A stretch of DNA of 37,479 nucleotides from Tannerella sp. (GCA_031276675.1 JAISMO010000141.1:1-37479); one strand, 5' to 3'. Positions 8,830 through 18,565 are shown, numbered from the stretch's first letter. Numbers and translations are program-made. The notes: generated by a model not told the origin, from the sequence alone.

Positions 8830-11550
8830 ATGGAAATCAAAAGGGTTTATACTTTCGGAAACGGAAAAGCGGAAGGCAAAGCAGACATGAAGAATCTGCT
8901 GGGAGGAAAAGGCGCCAATCTGGCGGAGATGAATTTGATCGGTGTGCCTGTACCTCCGGGATTTACGATCACAACGGACGTTTGTACCGAATACAATCAA
9001 ATCGGAAAGGATAATGTAGTCGCACGGTTACAGGACGAAGTAAGGAATGCGGTAACGCACGTCGAGACGCTGATGAACAGCAAATTCGGCGACGTGGCCA
9101 ATCCCTTGCTGGTCTCCGTCCGCAGCGGTGCGCGCGCCTCGATGCCGGGGATGATGGACACCATCCTGAACCTCGGACTGAACGATGACGTCGTGGAAGG
9201 GCTGGCACGCAAGACGGGAAATACACGTTTTGCATGGGATTCGTACCGCCGGTTTGTACAAATGTACGGCGACGTCGTACTGGGCATGAAACCGGTGAAC
9301 AAGAACGACATCGACCCCTTCGAGGAAATCATCGAGGAAGTAAAGGCGGACCGGGGCATCAAGTTAGACAATGAACTGGACGTCGACGACTTGAAGGAAC
9401 TCGTGAAGAAATTCAAGGCCGCCGTCAAGGGACGCACCGGGAAGGACTTTCCTGTATCCGTCTATGAACAGCTCTGGGGCGCCGTCTGCGCCGTTTTTGA
9501 TTCGTGGATGAACGAGCGAGCCATCCTCTACCGCAAGATGGAAAGCATCCCGGACGAATGGGGCACGGCCGTGACGGTACAGGCAATGGTCTTCGGCAAC
9601 ATGGGTGGTACCTCGGCCACGGGCGTCTGTTTCTCGCGCGATGCGGGCAACGGAGAAGACGTTTTCAACGGCGAATACCTGATCAACGCGCAGGGCGAAG
9701 ACGTGGTCGCCGGTATCCGTACCCCTCAGCAGATCACCAGGGCCGGTTCGCAAATATGGGCCGAACGGGCAGGCATCAGCGAAGAGGAGCGAATCGCCAA
9801 ATATCCCTCGATGGAAGAAGCCATGCCGGAGATTTTCAAGGAACTTGACGCCATTCAGACCAAGCTCGAAAACCATTACCGCGACATGCAGGACATGGAA
9901 TTTACCGTGCAGGAAGGCAAGCTGTGGTTCCTCCAGACGCGCAACGGCAAACGGACAGGCGCCGCCATGGTGAAAATCGCCATGGACCTGTTTCGCCAGG
10001 GCATGATCGACGAAAAGACCGTGCTCAAACGAATTGAACCCAACAAACTGGACGAACTGCTGCACCCCGTCTTCGACAAAAAAGAACTGAAAAAAGCAAC
10101 TGTACTGGTAAAAGGCCTGCCGGCATCGCCGGGCGCCGCAACCGGTCAGATTGTCTTTTTCGCCGACGAAGCCGCTGCATGGCATAAGGCCGGTAAAAAC
10201 GTCGTGCTGGTGCGCATCGAGACCTCGCCGGAAGACCTGGCCGGCATGGCTGCCGCCGAAGGCATCCTGACGGCGCGCGGCGGAATGACCTCACACGCGG
10301 CGGTAGTCGCCCGCGGAATGGGCAAGTGCTGCGTATCGGGCGCCGGCGTACTGAACATCGACTACAAACAGAAAAAAATAGAAGTAAACGGAAAAGTACT
10401 GAACGAAGGCGATTACATCTCTCTAAACGGAACAACCGGCGAAGTGTTTGAGGGAAAAATCCCCACGCAGGATCCGGAACTGACCGGCGACTTCAACGAA
10501 CTGATGCAGCTGGCCGACAAGTACACGAAAATGTCTGTCCGAACCAATGCCGACACACCGCAGGACGCCTTGCAGGCACGCCGCTTCGGCGCAGTGGGAA
10601 TTGGGCTTTGCCGTACCGAACACATGTTCTTTGAAGGCGAAAAGATCAAGGCCATGCGCGAAATGATTCTGGCCGAAGACACAGAAGCGCGCAAGAAAGC
10701 ATTGAGCAAACTGCTGCCCTATCAGCAGGCCGATTTCGAAGGCATCTTCCGCGCCATGGCCGGCTATCCGGTGACGGTCCGCCTGCTTGACCCGCCGCTG
10801 CACGAGTTCGTACCGCATGATGCCAGGGGACAACAGGAACTGGCCGATGCCATGGGAGTAGCGGTGGAGGTTGTCGCACGGCGCGTGGAAGCCCTGCACG
10901 AAAACAACCCCATGCTCGGACACCGCGGATGCCGTCTGGGCAATACCTATCCTGAAATCACGGAGATGCAGACCCGGGCAATCCTCGGCGCCGCGCTCGC
11001 GCTGAAGAAGGAAAACGTAACAACGTATCCCGAAATCATGGTGCCGCTGACCGGTATCCTGCACGAGTTCCTGGTCCAGGAAAAGATTATCCGTGCAACG
11101 GCAGCCCAGCTGTTTAACGAGGCCGGCGACACGATCGACTACAAGGTGGGTACGATGATTGAAATCCCGCGCGCGGCACTGACGGCCGACCGGATTGCAT
11201 CGGCCGCCGAGTTCTTCTCTTTCGGAACAAACGATTTGACGCAAATGACCTTCGGCTATTCGCGCGACGATATTGCCTCTTTCCTGCCCGTCTATCTGGA
11301 AAAGAAAATATTAAAATTCGACCCCTTCCAGGTGCTCGACCGGAAAGGGGTAGGACAGTTGGTGCGGATGGCTGCCGAAAAGGGACGCACCATCCGTCCG
11401 GATCTGAAGTGTGGCATTTGCGGCGAACATGGCGGCGAGCCTTCGTCGGTCAAGTTCTGTCACCAGGTAGGTTTAAACTACGTCAGCTGTTCGCCTTTCC
11501 GCGTGCCGATCGCCCGGATCGCAGCCGCACAGGCGGCAATCGAAGAATAA
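8830..11550 (+). CDS. ppdK: Pyruvate, phosphate dikinase
   Basis: Full-length PPDK (906 aa): 'GGKGANLAEMNLIGVPVPPGFTI', the phospho-His loop 'GGMTSHAAVVARGMGKCCVSG', C-terminal 'CGICGEHGGEPSSVKFCHQVGLNYVSCSPFRVPIARIAAAQA'. Confidence 0.98.
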   Translation: MEIKRVYTFGNGKAEGKADMKNLLGGKGANLAEMNLIGVPVPPGFTITTDVCTEYNQIGKDNVVARLQDEVRNAVTHVETLMNSKFGDVANPLLVSVRSGARASMPGMMDTILNLGLNDDVVEGLARKTGNTRFAWDSYRRFVQMYGDVVLGMKPVNKNDIDPFEEIIEEVKADRGIKLDNELDVDDLKELVKKFKAAVKGRTGKDFPVSVYEQLWGAVCAVFDSWMNERAILYRKMESIPDEWGTAVTVQAMVFGNMGGTSATGVCFSRDAGNGEDVFNGEYLINAQGEDVVAGIRTPQQITRAGSQIWAERAGISEEERIAKYPSMEEAMPEIFKELDAIQTKLENHYRDMQDMEFTVQEGKLWFLQTRNGKRTGAAMVKIAMDLFRQGMIDEKTVLKRIEPNKLDELLHPVFDKKELKKATVLVKGLPASPGAATGQIVFFADEAAAWHKAGKNVVLVRIETSPEDLAGMAAAEGILTARGGMTSHAAVVARGMGKCCVSGAGVLNIDYKQKKIEVNGKVLNEGDYISLNGTTGEVFEGKIPTQDPELTGDFNELMQLADKYTKMSVRTNADTPQDALQARRFGAVGIGLCRTEHMFFEGEKIKAMREMILAEDTEARKKALSKLLPYQQADFEGIFRAMAGYPVTVRLLDPPLHEFVPHDARGQQELADAMGVAVEVVARRVEALHENNPMLGHRGCRLGNTYPEITEMQTRAILGAALALKKENVTTYPEIMVPLTGILHEFLVQEKIIRATAAQLFNEAGDTIDYKVGTMIEIPRAALTADRIASAAEFFSFGTNDLTQMTFGYSRDDIASFLPVYLEKKILKFDPFQVLDRKGVGQLVRMAAEKGRTIRPDLKCGICGEHGGEPSSVKFCHQVGLNYVSCSPFRVPIARIAAAQAAIEE

Positions 11551-11696
11551 GCGCCTTGCGATGAGTGCATTTCAAATGCGCGCTTTCAAAGTTCATTCCT
11601 TCGCTGCCTGAAAGATAAAATTTGCATAACTGCATCGGACGTTGGCTAAAGCCCAATATCGTCAAGTGAAGCAAAAATGGGTGATATGGATTGAGT

Positions 11697-11755
11697 TAAG
11701 AGAAAGGGTCGCACGCTATACGCCTCCGGCGTACAGTGTGCGACCCTTTCTCTTA
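11697..11755. terminator. Very strong hairpin downstream of ppdK (terminator or REP-like element)
   Basis: Arms taagagaaagggtcgcacgctatacgcc / ggcgtacagtgtgcgaccctttctctta (28 bp, one G-T and one A-C mispair) with a 3-nt loop tcc. Confidence 0.7.
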
Positions 11756-11968
11756 GTTATCTCCGAAGACTTTCGGGATGCTCCCGAATGACTGCGCCGG
11801 AAGTCAGAGGGGCAAAAATCACGTTTGAAAGACGGAAACGTACACCGGCAGGCAGAACCGGCATTTGCATTCAAAGCATCATCGTTCTGATCATTAGCCG
11901 GTTGTTGATTTTGAATACAGGAAAGGTCGTTGCAGGAGGCCCGAAAACATGCTTGTGGAAAAAAAATC

Positions 11969-12200
11969 ACATCTGTAGAGATTTTGCATACGGATGTGAG
12001 CGTTTCATTTTCACATGAAAAAAAATTTTTACGTCTGTAAATTTTTTCGCGAACGCGATTTTTTTTCTTTTTTCATCTGTGATTTTTTTGTCTTCACGGG
12101 AAGATTTTTTTTTTCGCGCGTGCGAATTTTTTATCTCACGGGAAACCGTTTGTGGTACATGTGTGATTTTTTTTACCGCAGACCTGTTTTTTTCGCGTTT
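11969..12200. repeat. Degenerate ~21-bp array with phased T-tracts
   Basis: Repeated pattern like c(a/g)NgtgNgattttttttNcg. T-tracts begin at about 12042, 12059, 12083, 12105, 12127, 12167 and 12187. Confidence 0.7.
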
Positions 12201-12308
12201 TTCAACCCTGAAGATCGCGTGCAGGACGGTAGAAGGAAAACCGGATACGTTTTCACGGTTTCCATACGGAGAGACTGTTTTGTCGTTTTTCCGGCCGGTG
12301 AGCGTTTG

Positions 12309-13337
12309 CTACGGCACGTAAATGTCTGCCGGTGTGGTGGCGTAGGCCGAGAAATAGCCGACGCCGCCGTTCGTGATGTTGGTTGTGATGTTGGAGGCCG
12401 GTCCGCCGAAGAAGGGATTTTCGCCCCGCTTTTCTGCCTGGCACTGCCGGATGAATTCATAAAAGCCTTTTTCTATGCGGCTGATGCATACCGTGATTTT
12501 ATCGCCCGGGCGTACAAAGATTGCTCCGCTGTCTTCGCCAACCGGGTCGTTTCTGTTGGATACGTCGTCGAAATACATCAGGGGCATCCCGTTGAGGTAT
12601 CGCTCGTTGATGGCTCTGTCGGAAAAGACGGTGAAGTTGGACAGCTGATATTCCATCAGGGTGTCGTTGAGGATGTAGCGTATCATGTAAAAGTCTTCGG
12701 AAGGGGTTTCCGGGGCGTAGAGGCTGATGGCATAATGCTTGTATCCCATGAGGTTAACCGGCTCGACGGTGAGGGAATCCAGGCGGAAGGGGGGCGGCAT
12801 GGTGGTTGTGGCTTCGTGGGTTTCCGTCCGTCCGTCTCCGTCGAAATCTACTTCCACGCTCAGCCGGAAGGTCACGCCCGGCACGGCGGCCATCGGCCGG
12901 ACAGTCTGATAGGTTCCCGGATCCTTGGGCAACTCCTCCAGTTCAAAGGTTTGACCGTCCGATGTCCGTATCTCCGCAATCGCACCCGAAACGGGCCGGT
13001 TGCTCTTCCCTGCAAAATAGGGGGAGGAGGAGGATATCCGAATCGTTTGCCGTATCTCGTGCTCTGTCAGAGAGCCGTATATGACAATTACCGGCGCCGA
13101 ATCGTTTGTGTTCAATTCAATCGGCTCCGTGCACGAGATTAAGCATGTGAAAAGGATCGGAAGAGGGAGGTAATGGATGAGAAGGGACACAAGGGACAGG
13201 GGGAACGGGGAGGGGACGGGGGTATGCAGGCCCGACGCCGTCAAGCGGCGTATGCGGTTTGTGTCATGCTGCCCCGAAGGGATTTTTACTGAACGGCCGT
13301 CTTTGGGCCTGCGGTTATCTGACTTGCTGTTGTCCAT
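12309..13337 (-). CDS. DUF4249 domain-containing lipoprotein
   Basis: Lipobox-like 'LFTCLISC', then 'TEPIELNTNDSAPVIVIYGSLTEHEIRQTIRISSSSPYFAG...VSGAIAEIRTSDGQTFELEE'. Paired with a TonB receptor. The start codon is uncertain. Confidence 0.85.
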   Translation of the reverse strand: MDNSKSDNRRPKDGRSVKIPSGQHDTNRIRRLTASGLHTPVPSPFPLSLVSLLIHYLPLPILFTCLISCTEPIELNTNDSAPVIVIYGSLTEHEIRQTIRISSSSPYFAGKSNRPVSGAIAEIRTSDGQTFELEELPKDPGTYQTVRPMAAVPGVTFRLSVEVDFDGDGRTETHEATTTMPPPFRLDSLTVEPVNLMGYKHYAISLYAPETPSEDFYMIRYILNDTLMEYQLSNFTVFSDRAINERYLNGMPLMYFDDVSNRNDPVGEDSGAIFVRPGDKITVCISRIEKGFYEFIRQCQAEKRGENPFFGGPASNITTNITNGGVGYFSAYATTPADIYVP

Positions 13338-13395
13338 TTTGCTTTTCCTCCGATTTTTTTATTCGTTCTGTTTCGTCGGTTTTGTGTACTCGGGG

Positions 13396-15708
13396 TCAAA
13401 ACCTGAAATTATAGGTGATGGATGGTACGATTCCGAACAGGTACAGCATCTCGGCGTAAGGCAGACCCGAGTCGGCGTTTTGGTCGTAGGTGATCATCCA
13501 GGGGTTTTTCTTGCCGTAGGCATTGTAGATGGAAAGATTCCACTCGCTCTGTCGGCGGCGGCGGGCGGAACGGGGACGCGGAATGAAACTGAGCGACAAA
13601 TCCAGCCGGTGGTAGTCGGGAAGGCGGTATTCGTTGCGCCCGGAATAGATCGGGAAGTATTCGCCGTTGATTTCGAAACGTCCCGAGGGATAGGTTGTCG
13701 GATTGCCCGTGGCATATACCCAGGTGGCGGCAATGTTCCACTGTTTCGAGAGTTCGCAGTTGACTGCCAGGTTCAGGGCATGGGGTCTGTCGTAGGGCGC
13801 CGGGTAGGTTTTTCCTCCGTTGATTTCGGGGATGGTGCGAACGGAACGCGAGAGGGTATAATTGAGAAAACCGGTCAGCCTGCCCGTATTCCTGCGCAGC
13901 ATCCATTCCACTCCGCAGGCGCGGCCGGTACCGGTGCGCACTTCACCTTCCAGGTCGGGATTCATCAGCAGCGTGGCATGTTCGGCAAAATCAATCACAT
14001 GGGTGAGGTTCTTGTAATAGATTTCGACGGAGGTTTCCCAGGTATGGTTCTGCAGGTTGCGGAAATAACCGGCCGAATAGAGATCGACGTGCTGCGGTCG
14101 AATGTTCGGTCCGGCCGAAAACCAGATGTCCAGCGGCGATCCGGAGGCGGAGTTGTTGGCCAGTTGGATGAACTGCACGTTGTGTGCGTAATTCATCTTT
14201 ATCGACGAGTGTTCCGTCAGCTTCCACACCAGCCCCGCGCGCGGTTCCACGGCCGGACTGGTGTGATAGACCTGTCCGGCGGCATATACCGCCGTGTCGA
14301 CGATTTCGCGGTTTTCGTCATATCGCGGCACAGTGGCTTTTCCGACGTTTTGGAAGAGCGATCCGCGCAGGCCGTATTTGAGGGTGAGGCGTTCCGAAAG
14401 TTTCTGTTCGTTCGAGAGGTACAGGCTGTATTCCATTGCGGTACTGGCCTCTTTCTGCAAATCTCCGTAGTCTTCCATCGTGATGACGCCCGGCTGGAAG
14501 CGGTAGAGGGAGACCGAAGCGCCGTAGTTCAGGTTCCAGCGGTCGCCGATGGGCTGAGTGAAGTCGGAGCGCAGGCTCCAGTCTCTGATGCCGGAGTCCC
14601 AGCGTGCCTTTGCGTTGTCGAGTTTGGATTCCAGGCCGTAGTCGTAGCTGGCCAGGTGCAGGCTGGCCGCGGCGTAGAGCGTTTCGGAGAAGACATGCCC
14701 CCAGCTTAGCGAGGCGGCGCCGTTGCCGTAGCGAAACTCGCCCATGGTGGCCCCGAAATGGTCGATGCCGTAATAGCCGTTCAGTTCCAGCCGGTCGCTG
14801 TCGGTCAGTCGGTGGGTGACTTTGGCGTTCAGGTCGTAAAAATACACGGACGACTTGCGCAGGGCTTCTCTGTTCGAGAGTTTGAGAAACAGGTCGGCGT
14901 AGCTGCGCCGCCCGCCGATCATCCACGAGGTTTTTTCTCCCAGAGGCGCCTCCACCATCAAACGGCTTGCAATCAGCCCGACGCCCCCTGTGCCCTGCAG
15001 GCGTTCGGGCCGTTCGTTGCGAGTCTGTACGTCGAGCAGGGACGCAAGCCGTCCGCCGTGTTTGAGGGGCAGATCGCCCTTGTAGAGCGAGACGCCGCCC
15101 AGCACGTCGCTGTTGAAAACCGAAAAGAAACCCAGCAGATGCGAAGCGTTATAGACGGTGGTGTTGTCGATCAGGATCAGGTTCTGGTCGGGCGATCCGC
15201 CCCGTACGCTGAATCCCGATCCGCCTTCCGAAGCAGTCTGCACGCCGGGCAGCAGCCGAATGGCCTTGAGCACGTCCACCTCTCCCATCAGCGCCGGCAT
15301 CCGCCTGATTTCCGTTGCGCTCAGTTCTTCCCGCCCCATCTGCACGTCGGTGATGTTCCGGTCTCTCGCACGGGCCAGGATTTCCACTTCCTTCAATGTC
15401 GTGTTCATCTCCAGTTCAAAATCGACGATCGTGTCGCGGTCGGCCCGGAAGGTAATTTCCTTTTGGTCAAATCCGAGGTAGGAAGAAACCAGCGTATAGC
15501 TTCCCTGCTTCAGGGAAAACTCATACATGCCGCCCTCATCCGTCGCCGCATGGATTTGAGTTGAGCCTTTCGCAAATACAACCGCCTCAACAAGAGGCTC
15601 CCCTGTCGAACGGTCGGTCACTCTCCCCCAGACATGCACTTGCTGAGCGCCTGCCAGTCGGCACATCAGGAAGCATCCCCATAAAATGTAATATTTTTTA
15701 TAACTCAT
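13396..15708 (-). CDS. TonB-dependent receptor with N-terminal carboxypeptidase-regulatory-like domain
   Basis: Signal peptide, 'VWGRVTDRSTGEPLVEAVVFAKGSTQIHAATDEGGMYEFSLKQGSYTLVSSYLGFDQKEI', plug domain 'EVDVLKAIRLLPGVQTASEGGSGFSVRGGSPDQNLILID', C-terminal aromatic residue. Confidence 0.95.
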   Translation of the reverse strand: MSYKKYYILWGCFLMCRLAGAQQVHVWGRVTDRSTGEPLVEAVVFAKGSTQIHAATDEGGMYEFSLKQGSYTLVSSYLGFDQKEITFRADRDTIVDFELEMNTTLKEVEILARARDRNITDVQMGREELSATEIRRMPALMGEVDVLKAIRLLPGVQTASEGGSGFSVRGGSPDQNLILIDNTTVYNASHLLGFFSVFNSDVLGGVSLYKGDLPLKHGGRLASLLDVQTRNERPERLQGTGGVGLIASRLMVEAPLGEKTSWMIGGRRSYADLFLKLSNREALRKSSVYFYDLNAKVTHRLTDSDRLELNGYYGIDHFGATMGEFRYGNGAASLSWGHVFSETLYAAASLHLASYDYGLESKLDNAKARWDSGIRDWSLRSDFTQPIGDRWNLNYGASVSLYRFQPGVITMEDYGDLQKEASTAMEYSLYLSNEQKLSERLTLKYGLRGSLFQNVGKATVPRYDENREIVDTAVYAAGQVYHTSPAVEPRAGLVWKLTEHSSIKMNYAHNVQFIQLANNSASGSPLDIWFSAGPNIRPQHVDLYSAGYFRNLQNHTWETSVEIYYKNLTHVIDFAEHATLLMNPDLEGEVRTGTGRACGVEWMLRRNTGRLTGFLNYTLSRSVRTIPEINGGKTYPAPYDRPHALNLAVNCELSKQWNIAATWVYATGNPTTYPSGRFEINGEYFPIYSGRNEYRLPDYHRLDLSLSFIPRPRSARRRRQSEWNLSIYNAYGKKNPWMITYDQNADSGLPYAEMLYLFGIVPSITYNFRF

Positions 15709-15715
15709 CAGTGCA

Positions 15716-15723
15716 CAAAGGTA
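15716..15723 (-). promoter_or_regulatory. Putative -7 box (TACCTTTG) immediately upstream of the TonB receptor gene
   Basis: caaaggta on the plus strand, 7 bp upstream of the annotated ATG. Confidence 0.35.
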
Positions 15724-15950
15724 GATATAAATTCGATATTTTACACGGGCTGATTATTTGTTCAACGTGTGCCGTGCTTCTGTTTCGACGGGGATTTCTT
15801 TTTTTTTTTTTGAGGCGTCACGGACAGGCATCCGACGTTGCATCTTAGCTCCCGCCCGTGCCGGGAGAACCGTTTATTTTCCGTGTCAGGAAGAGAAAGA
15901 AAAAACAGACATGCACGCCATGAAAGGCCGGAGGATATTCCCTGCCCGGT

Positions 15951-16871
15951 TCATCCTTCACCGCCGGAACGGAGGATTTCCACAATGCGCTCCCCGTCCA
16001 GACCGGTAATCGCCCGTATCTGCTCCACCGACAGGCCGCTGCGCCTGCTGTTGCGGACAACGGCGGTTAAACTTTCTGTCCGGCCTTTGGCTTCGCCCTC
16101 CGCCAGGCCTTCCGCTCGGCCTTTGAGCAGCCCTTTGAGCAGGCCTTTGGCTTCACCCTCGGCCCGGCTTTCGGCCAGAAGGGATTTTTCGGTGCGTATG
16201 ATGTCCAGGTATTTGTCGTAAGCTTCCAGTTCGGCATCCGTGAACGCGCCCTCTTCGCATATCGCCAGCGCGCGGCGGATGTCGTCATTCGCCTTCAAAT
16301 CCTCGGACACTTCACTCCGGCTCCTCTCCGTTTCCTTCAGAAAACGAAGCCACAGTACCGCCATCCGGCGGTCTGCCCACTTCCCGGGAACAAACTTGGG
16401 CAGTTCTACCAGTACAAATTCCAGTCCCCTGATGATTTCCTCCGTGTTTTTGCAGTTGACGATGCGGTAGTGGTGATAAAACTCCGGCGTCTTGCGGTCG
16501 AAAACGTCGTTGAGGATGGCCAGACCGTAGACCGGCTGCAGCAGAGAGTAAAACTCGTTTTCGTCCAGCTGCCGCACGTAGGCCCTGGAGGCATTGAAGA
16601 GCATCCGGGCGGAAAAGGCGCTGTTCCACAGCATCTGCATCTCCACGATGAACTGACGCCCGAAGTTGTCCTTGCAGCGGACGTCCACAATGGAGTTTTT
16701 CCTTGCCGGATTCTCCGGAACCTGTTCCGCCGGGAGGTATTCCAGACTCTCTATCTGCTGATCTGCCTCCAGCGGCATCAGTGCATTGAGAAAACTCTTC
16801 AGCAGATCGGGATGTTCGCCGAATATCCGCTTGAAGGGTAAATCGTTTTTGGGGTCTAAATAGCGTGCCAT
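15951..16871 (-). CDS. Rpn family / PD-(D/E)XK nuclease family transposase-like protein
   Basis: 'MARYLDPKNDLPFKRIFGEHPDLLKSFLNALMPL...NSIVDVRCKDNFGRQFIVEMQM' is typical of the PDDEXK_2/Rpn family. C-terminal charged repeat tail 'EGEAKGLLKGLLKGRAEGLAEGEAKGR'. Confidence 0.93.
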   Translation of the reverse strand: MARYLDPKNDLPFKRIFGEHPDLLKSFLNALMPLEADQQIESLEYLPAEQVPENPARKNSIVDVRCKDNFGRQFIVEMQMLWNSAFSARMLFNASRAYVRQLDENEFYSLLQPVYGLAILNDVFDRKTPEFYHHYRIVNCKNTEEIIRGLEFVLVELPKFVPGKWADRRMAVLWLRFLKETERSRSEVSEDLKANDDIRRALAICEEGAFTDAELEAYDKYLDIIRTEKSLLAESRAEGEAKGLLKGLLKGRAEGLAEGEAKGRTESLTAVVRNSRRSGLSVEQIRAITGLDGERIVEILRSGGEG

Positions 16872-17184
16872 AAGTGTCTGCTGTAATTAATGTCCCACAA
16901 AGATAGACCTTTCCCGCATGACCGCCAAAATCAGTTCCTTCTTCTTCACGTATCCTTCGCACGGATTGCCGGAGTCGGTTTCGGACTTGGCAGTCTCCTG
17001 CGCCGTCCAAAACGATTGGTTCGGTATCGGGCGCGTTGCGTCATACCACCTGTTGGTAGAAAACCCCTCCGAATCCTACATTCAAGTAGTTTCCTGCCGG
17101 ACGGAAACGGTTTCAGGCCTTTATTTTTCAATCAAATAAAGAAATGGCACGTTTTATGCAGCAACCACCTAAAAAAGGCAAAGC

Positions 17185-17532
17185 ATGTATCAGCCATTTA
17201 AAATCGCGGCCGAACTGGAGATCAGGAAGCACGGGTTCTGTTTTCTCAATCCGAAGCGCGTCCGGCTGCTGAAACATATTCACGCGAGCGGTTCCATGCT
17301 GGCGGCGGCGAAAACATTGCGGATCTCGTATCAACAGGCCTGGACGGTTGTCCGGGATATCAATTCGACGGCGTCGCTGCCGGTGGTCATCCGGCAACGG
17401 GGCGGCGCCGGCGGGGGTGGCGCCGTGATTACGGCCTTTGGACTGAAACTGATTGAATGTTTCGATCTCATGCAGGCAAAACATAATGAATATCTTAACG
17501 GACTGGAGGATGAACTGGATTTCTGCGTATAA
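17185..17532 (+). CDS. Stand-alone ModE N-terminal-type winged-helix regulator
   Basis: 'LLKHIHASGSMLAAAKTLRISYQQAWTVVRDIN' and 'RQRGGAGGGGAVITAFGLKLIECF' match ModE/LysR-type molybdate regulator HTH features. No TOBE domain. Confidence 0.88.
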   Translation: MYQPFKIAAELEIRKHGFCFLNPKRVRLLKHIHASGSMLAAAKTLRISYQQAWTVVRDINSTASLPVVIRQRGGAGGGGAVITAFGLKLIECFDLMQAKHNEYLNGLEDELDFCV

Positions 17533-18565
17533 CCGCATGAAAGGCCGGATGCGGCCGGCGGGAGGCGCCCTGCTCGGGGGATGGGGCGGAGGAGTTGTCC
17601 TGCTGCTGCTATTGACGGTCATCTGCCTTTATTCCTTCACGGTGGGGCGCTATGCCATTTCCGTGACAGACCTGTTACACTATTTATGTACCGGCGAATG
17701 TGCCGACGGAAATCTTCCGATTGTGCTCTTTCAGGTTCGTATGCCGCGCATCCTGGGGGCGATGCTGGCCGGCGGCGCGTTGTCCGTCTCCGGCGCGGCA
17801 TATCAGGGACTGTTTCGTAACCCGATGGTCAGTCCCGACATGCTGGGAGTCAGTTCGGGCGCCGGATTCGGGGCTGCACTGGCCATTCTTTTTTCCATGA
17901 ACATGACGGGCATTCAGGTGATGGCCTTTTCCTGCGGTCTGCTGGCCGTTTGCCTCGCCCTGTTCGCCTGCAGGATGGTGTCCGGTCACGACCGGATGCT
18001 GCGGCTCGTACTTTCCGGCCTGATTACAGGCTCTCTGTTCGGCGCGCTCATTTCGCTGGTGAAATACCTGGCCGACAGCGAGTCGAAACTGCCCGATATT
18101 ACATTCTGGCTGATGGGAAGCCTCTCGGAGGTTTCGATGCGCGAGTTGAAAGCCGTTGCGCCGGCTGTTCTTCTTGCGCTGATTCCCCTGCTGCTCTCGT
18201 CGTGGAAGCTGAACGTCCTTGCCTGCGGTGAGGAAGAAGCCCGCACGCTGGGAGTGAATACGCGACACCTGCAGATGACGGTCATTGGCTGTGCATCGCT
18301 GCTGACGGCTTCCGTCGTTTCCGTGACCGGGCTGATCGGATGGGTCGGACTGATTATTCCTCACCTTGCACGCTTCCTTGTCGGCCCGGACAACCGGTTG
18401 CTCCTGCCGGCCTCGTTCCTGATCGGAGCGCCGTTTCTGTTACTGGTCGACGACCTGTCGCGTTCGCTGTCTTCGCAGGAGATACCTCTCGGCATTCTCA
18501 CCTCGCTGATTGGCGCCCCCGTGTTTTTCGGCCTGTTGCGGGTTTCTTCCAAACAGGCGAGATGA
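17510..18565 (+). CDS. FecCD/BtuC-type ABC transporter permease (possibly MolB-like)
   Basis: 'RMPRILGAMLAGGALSVSGAAYQGLFRNPMVSPDMLGVSSGAGFGAALAI' and 'GLIGWVGLIIPHLARFLVGPDNRLLLPASFLIGAPFLLLVDDLSR' are FecCD signatures. The start is ambiguous (17453, 17510 or 17537). Confidence 0.92.
   Translation: MNWISAYNRMKGRMRPAGGALLGGWGGGVVLLLLLTVICLYSFTVGRYAISVTDLLHYLCTGECADGNLPIVLFQVRMPRILGAMLAGGALSVSGAAYQGLFRNPMVSPDMLGVSSGAGFGAALAILFSMNMTGIQVMAFSCGLLAVCLALFACRMVSGHDRMLRLVLSGLITGSLFGALISLVKYLADSESKLPDITFWLMGSLSEVSMRELKAVAPAVLLALIPLLLSSWKLNVLACGEEEARTLGVNTRHLQMTVIGCASLLTASVVSVTGLIGWVGLIIPHLARFLVGPDNRLLLPASFLIGAPFLLLVDDLSRSLSSQEIPLGILTSLIGAPVFFGLLRVSSKQAR

Noticed and set aside
12015-13142. 375-aa plus-strand ORF MKKNFYVCKFFRERDFFSFF...
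   Set aside because: The N-terminus is the 21-bp T-tract array and the rest is antisense to DUF4249. Not a credible protein.
15951-16871. Intact insertion sequence around the 'transposase-like' gene
   Set aside because: The PD-(D/E)XK/Rpn protein lacks a DDE transposase, and I saw no terminal inverted repeats or target-site duplication around it.
16918-17139. 73-aa plus-strand ORF upstream of the ModE-like gene
   Set aside because: No recognisable domain or signal, and it overlaps other frames. Considered as a remnant binding protein but unsupported.
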